Shown here: positions 13,023-13,046 of the stretch, one piece after another | Position numbering within the stretch: position 1 is the stretch's first letter | How the letters are laid out: the number at the start of each line of letters is the position of its first letter | DNA from: an uncultured Collinsella sp. | GTDB lineage: Bacteria > Actinomycetota > Coriobacteriia > Coriobacteriales > Coriobacteriaceae | DNA: 13,046 nucleotides | Direction: 5' to 3' | NCBI GenBank assembly: GCA_958427145.1 | Contig: CAUAAZ010000046.1 | Span: 1 to 13,046, forward strand | Made by a program: the position numbers and the translations under genes | Notes under the pieces: model-generated | What the model was told of the DNA's origin: nothing | Database searches by the model: none | The model's input: the letters and a program-made list of their open reading frames with translations, nothing else

Positions 13023-13046
13023 TCAAGCGTACGGCTCGGTGCCGTC
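13023..13046 (-). CDS. Possible 3' end of a gene entering from the right edge
   Basis: Minus-strand codons read DGTEPYA and then TGA, six bases before a minus-facing terminator. That placement fits the last codons of a truncated gene. Seven residues are too few to name a product, and the frame is chosen only because its stop fits the terminator. Confidence 0.3.
   Translation of the reverse strand, partial: DGTEPYA

Overview
This window looks like an ordinary chromosomal stretch of a GC-rich, Gram-positive actinobacterium, most likely class Coriobacteriia (Collinsella or a close relative). That placement is inference. It rests on the tilS-hpt-ftsH order, a Tat-type amino-acid-binding lipoprotein, strong AGGAGG-type ribosome binding sites, and protein flavour (a FtsH with a long acidic tail, an RlmD-type methyltransferase with a long basic N-terminal tail). 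I found no tRNA, rRNA, CRISPR array, transposase or prophage gene.

Layout. Positions 1-2220 (minus strand) hold a polar amino-acid ABC importer. It is read substrate-binding lipoprotein, then permease, then ATPase, and the ATPase is cut by the left edge. The operon has a clear promoter at 2276-2304 with two operator-like inverted repeats. A large imperfect hairpin starts at the stop codon of the binding-protein gene. The divergent gap 2221-2558 also carries a nested 137-bp palindrome. An RlmD-like 23S rRNA uracil methyltransferase (plus, 2559-3992) converges on a YcdX-like PHP-family metallophosphatase (minus, 4072-4893) across a shared terminator. A class I/II PLP aminotransferase follows (minus, 5053-6243). 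Between its promoter and the ftsH terminator lies a near-perfect GGGGACAGACTT-type palindrome (6304-6363).

Positions 6433-10804 (minus) are the conserved housekeeping cluster tilS, hpt, ftsH: tRNA-Ile lysidinylation, purine salvage and membrane proteolysis. hpt and ftsH are one base apart and probably translationally coupled. Divergent from tilS, across only 48 bp, is a YycJ/WalJ-type metallo-beta-lactamase-fold hydrolase (plus, 10853-11662). It converges on a small heat shock protein (minus, 11745-12176) over a bidirectional terminator. The AT-rich region 12177-12452 holds the hsp20 control region, with a HAIR-like inverted repeat and phased AT repeats, and the promoter of a divergent unknown protein with a C-terminal membrane anchor (12453-12920). 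A strong terminator at 12989-13016 points leftward and probably closes a gene whose last codons sit at the right edge.

I see no new multi-gene system here. The most interesting material is non-coding: three palindromic elements, two of which share internal motifs and look like members of one composite repeat family; paired operators in front of the transporter; and the hsp20/tail-anchored-protein divergent control region.
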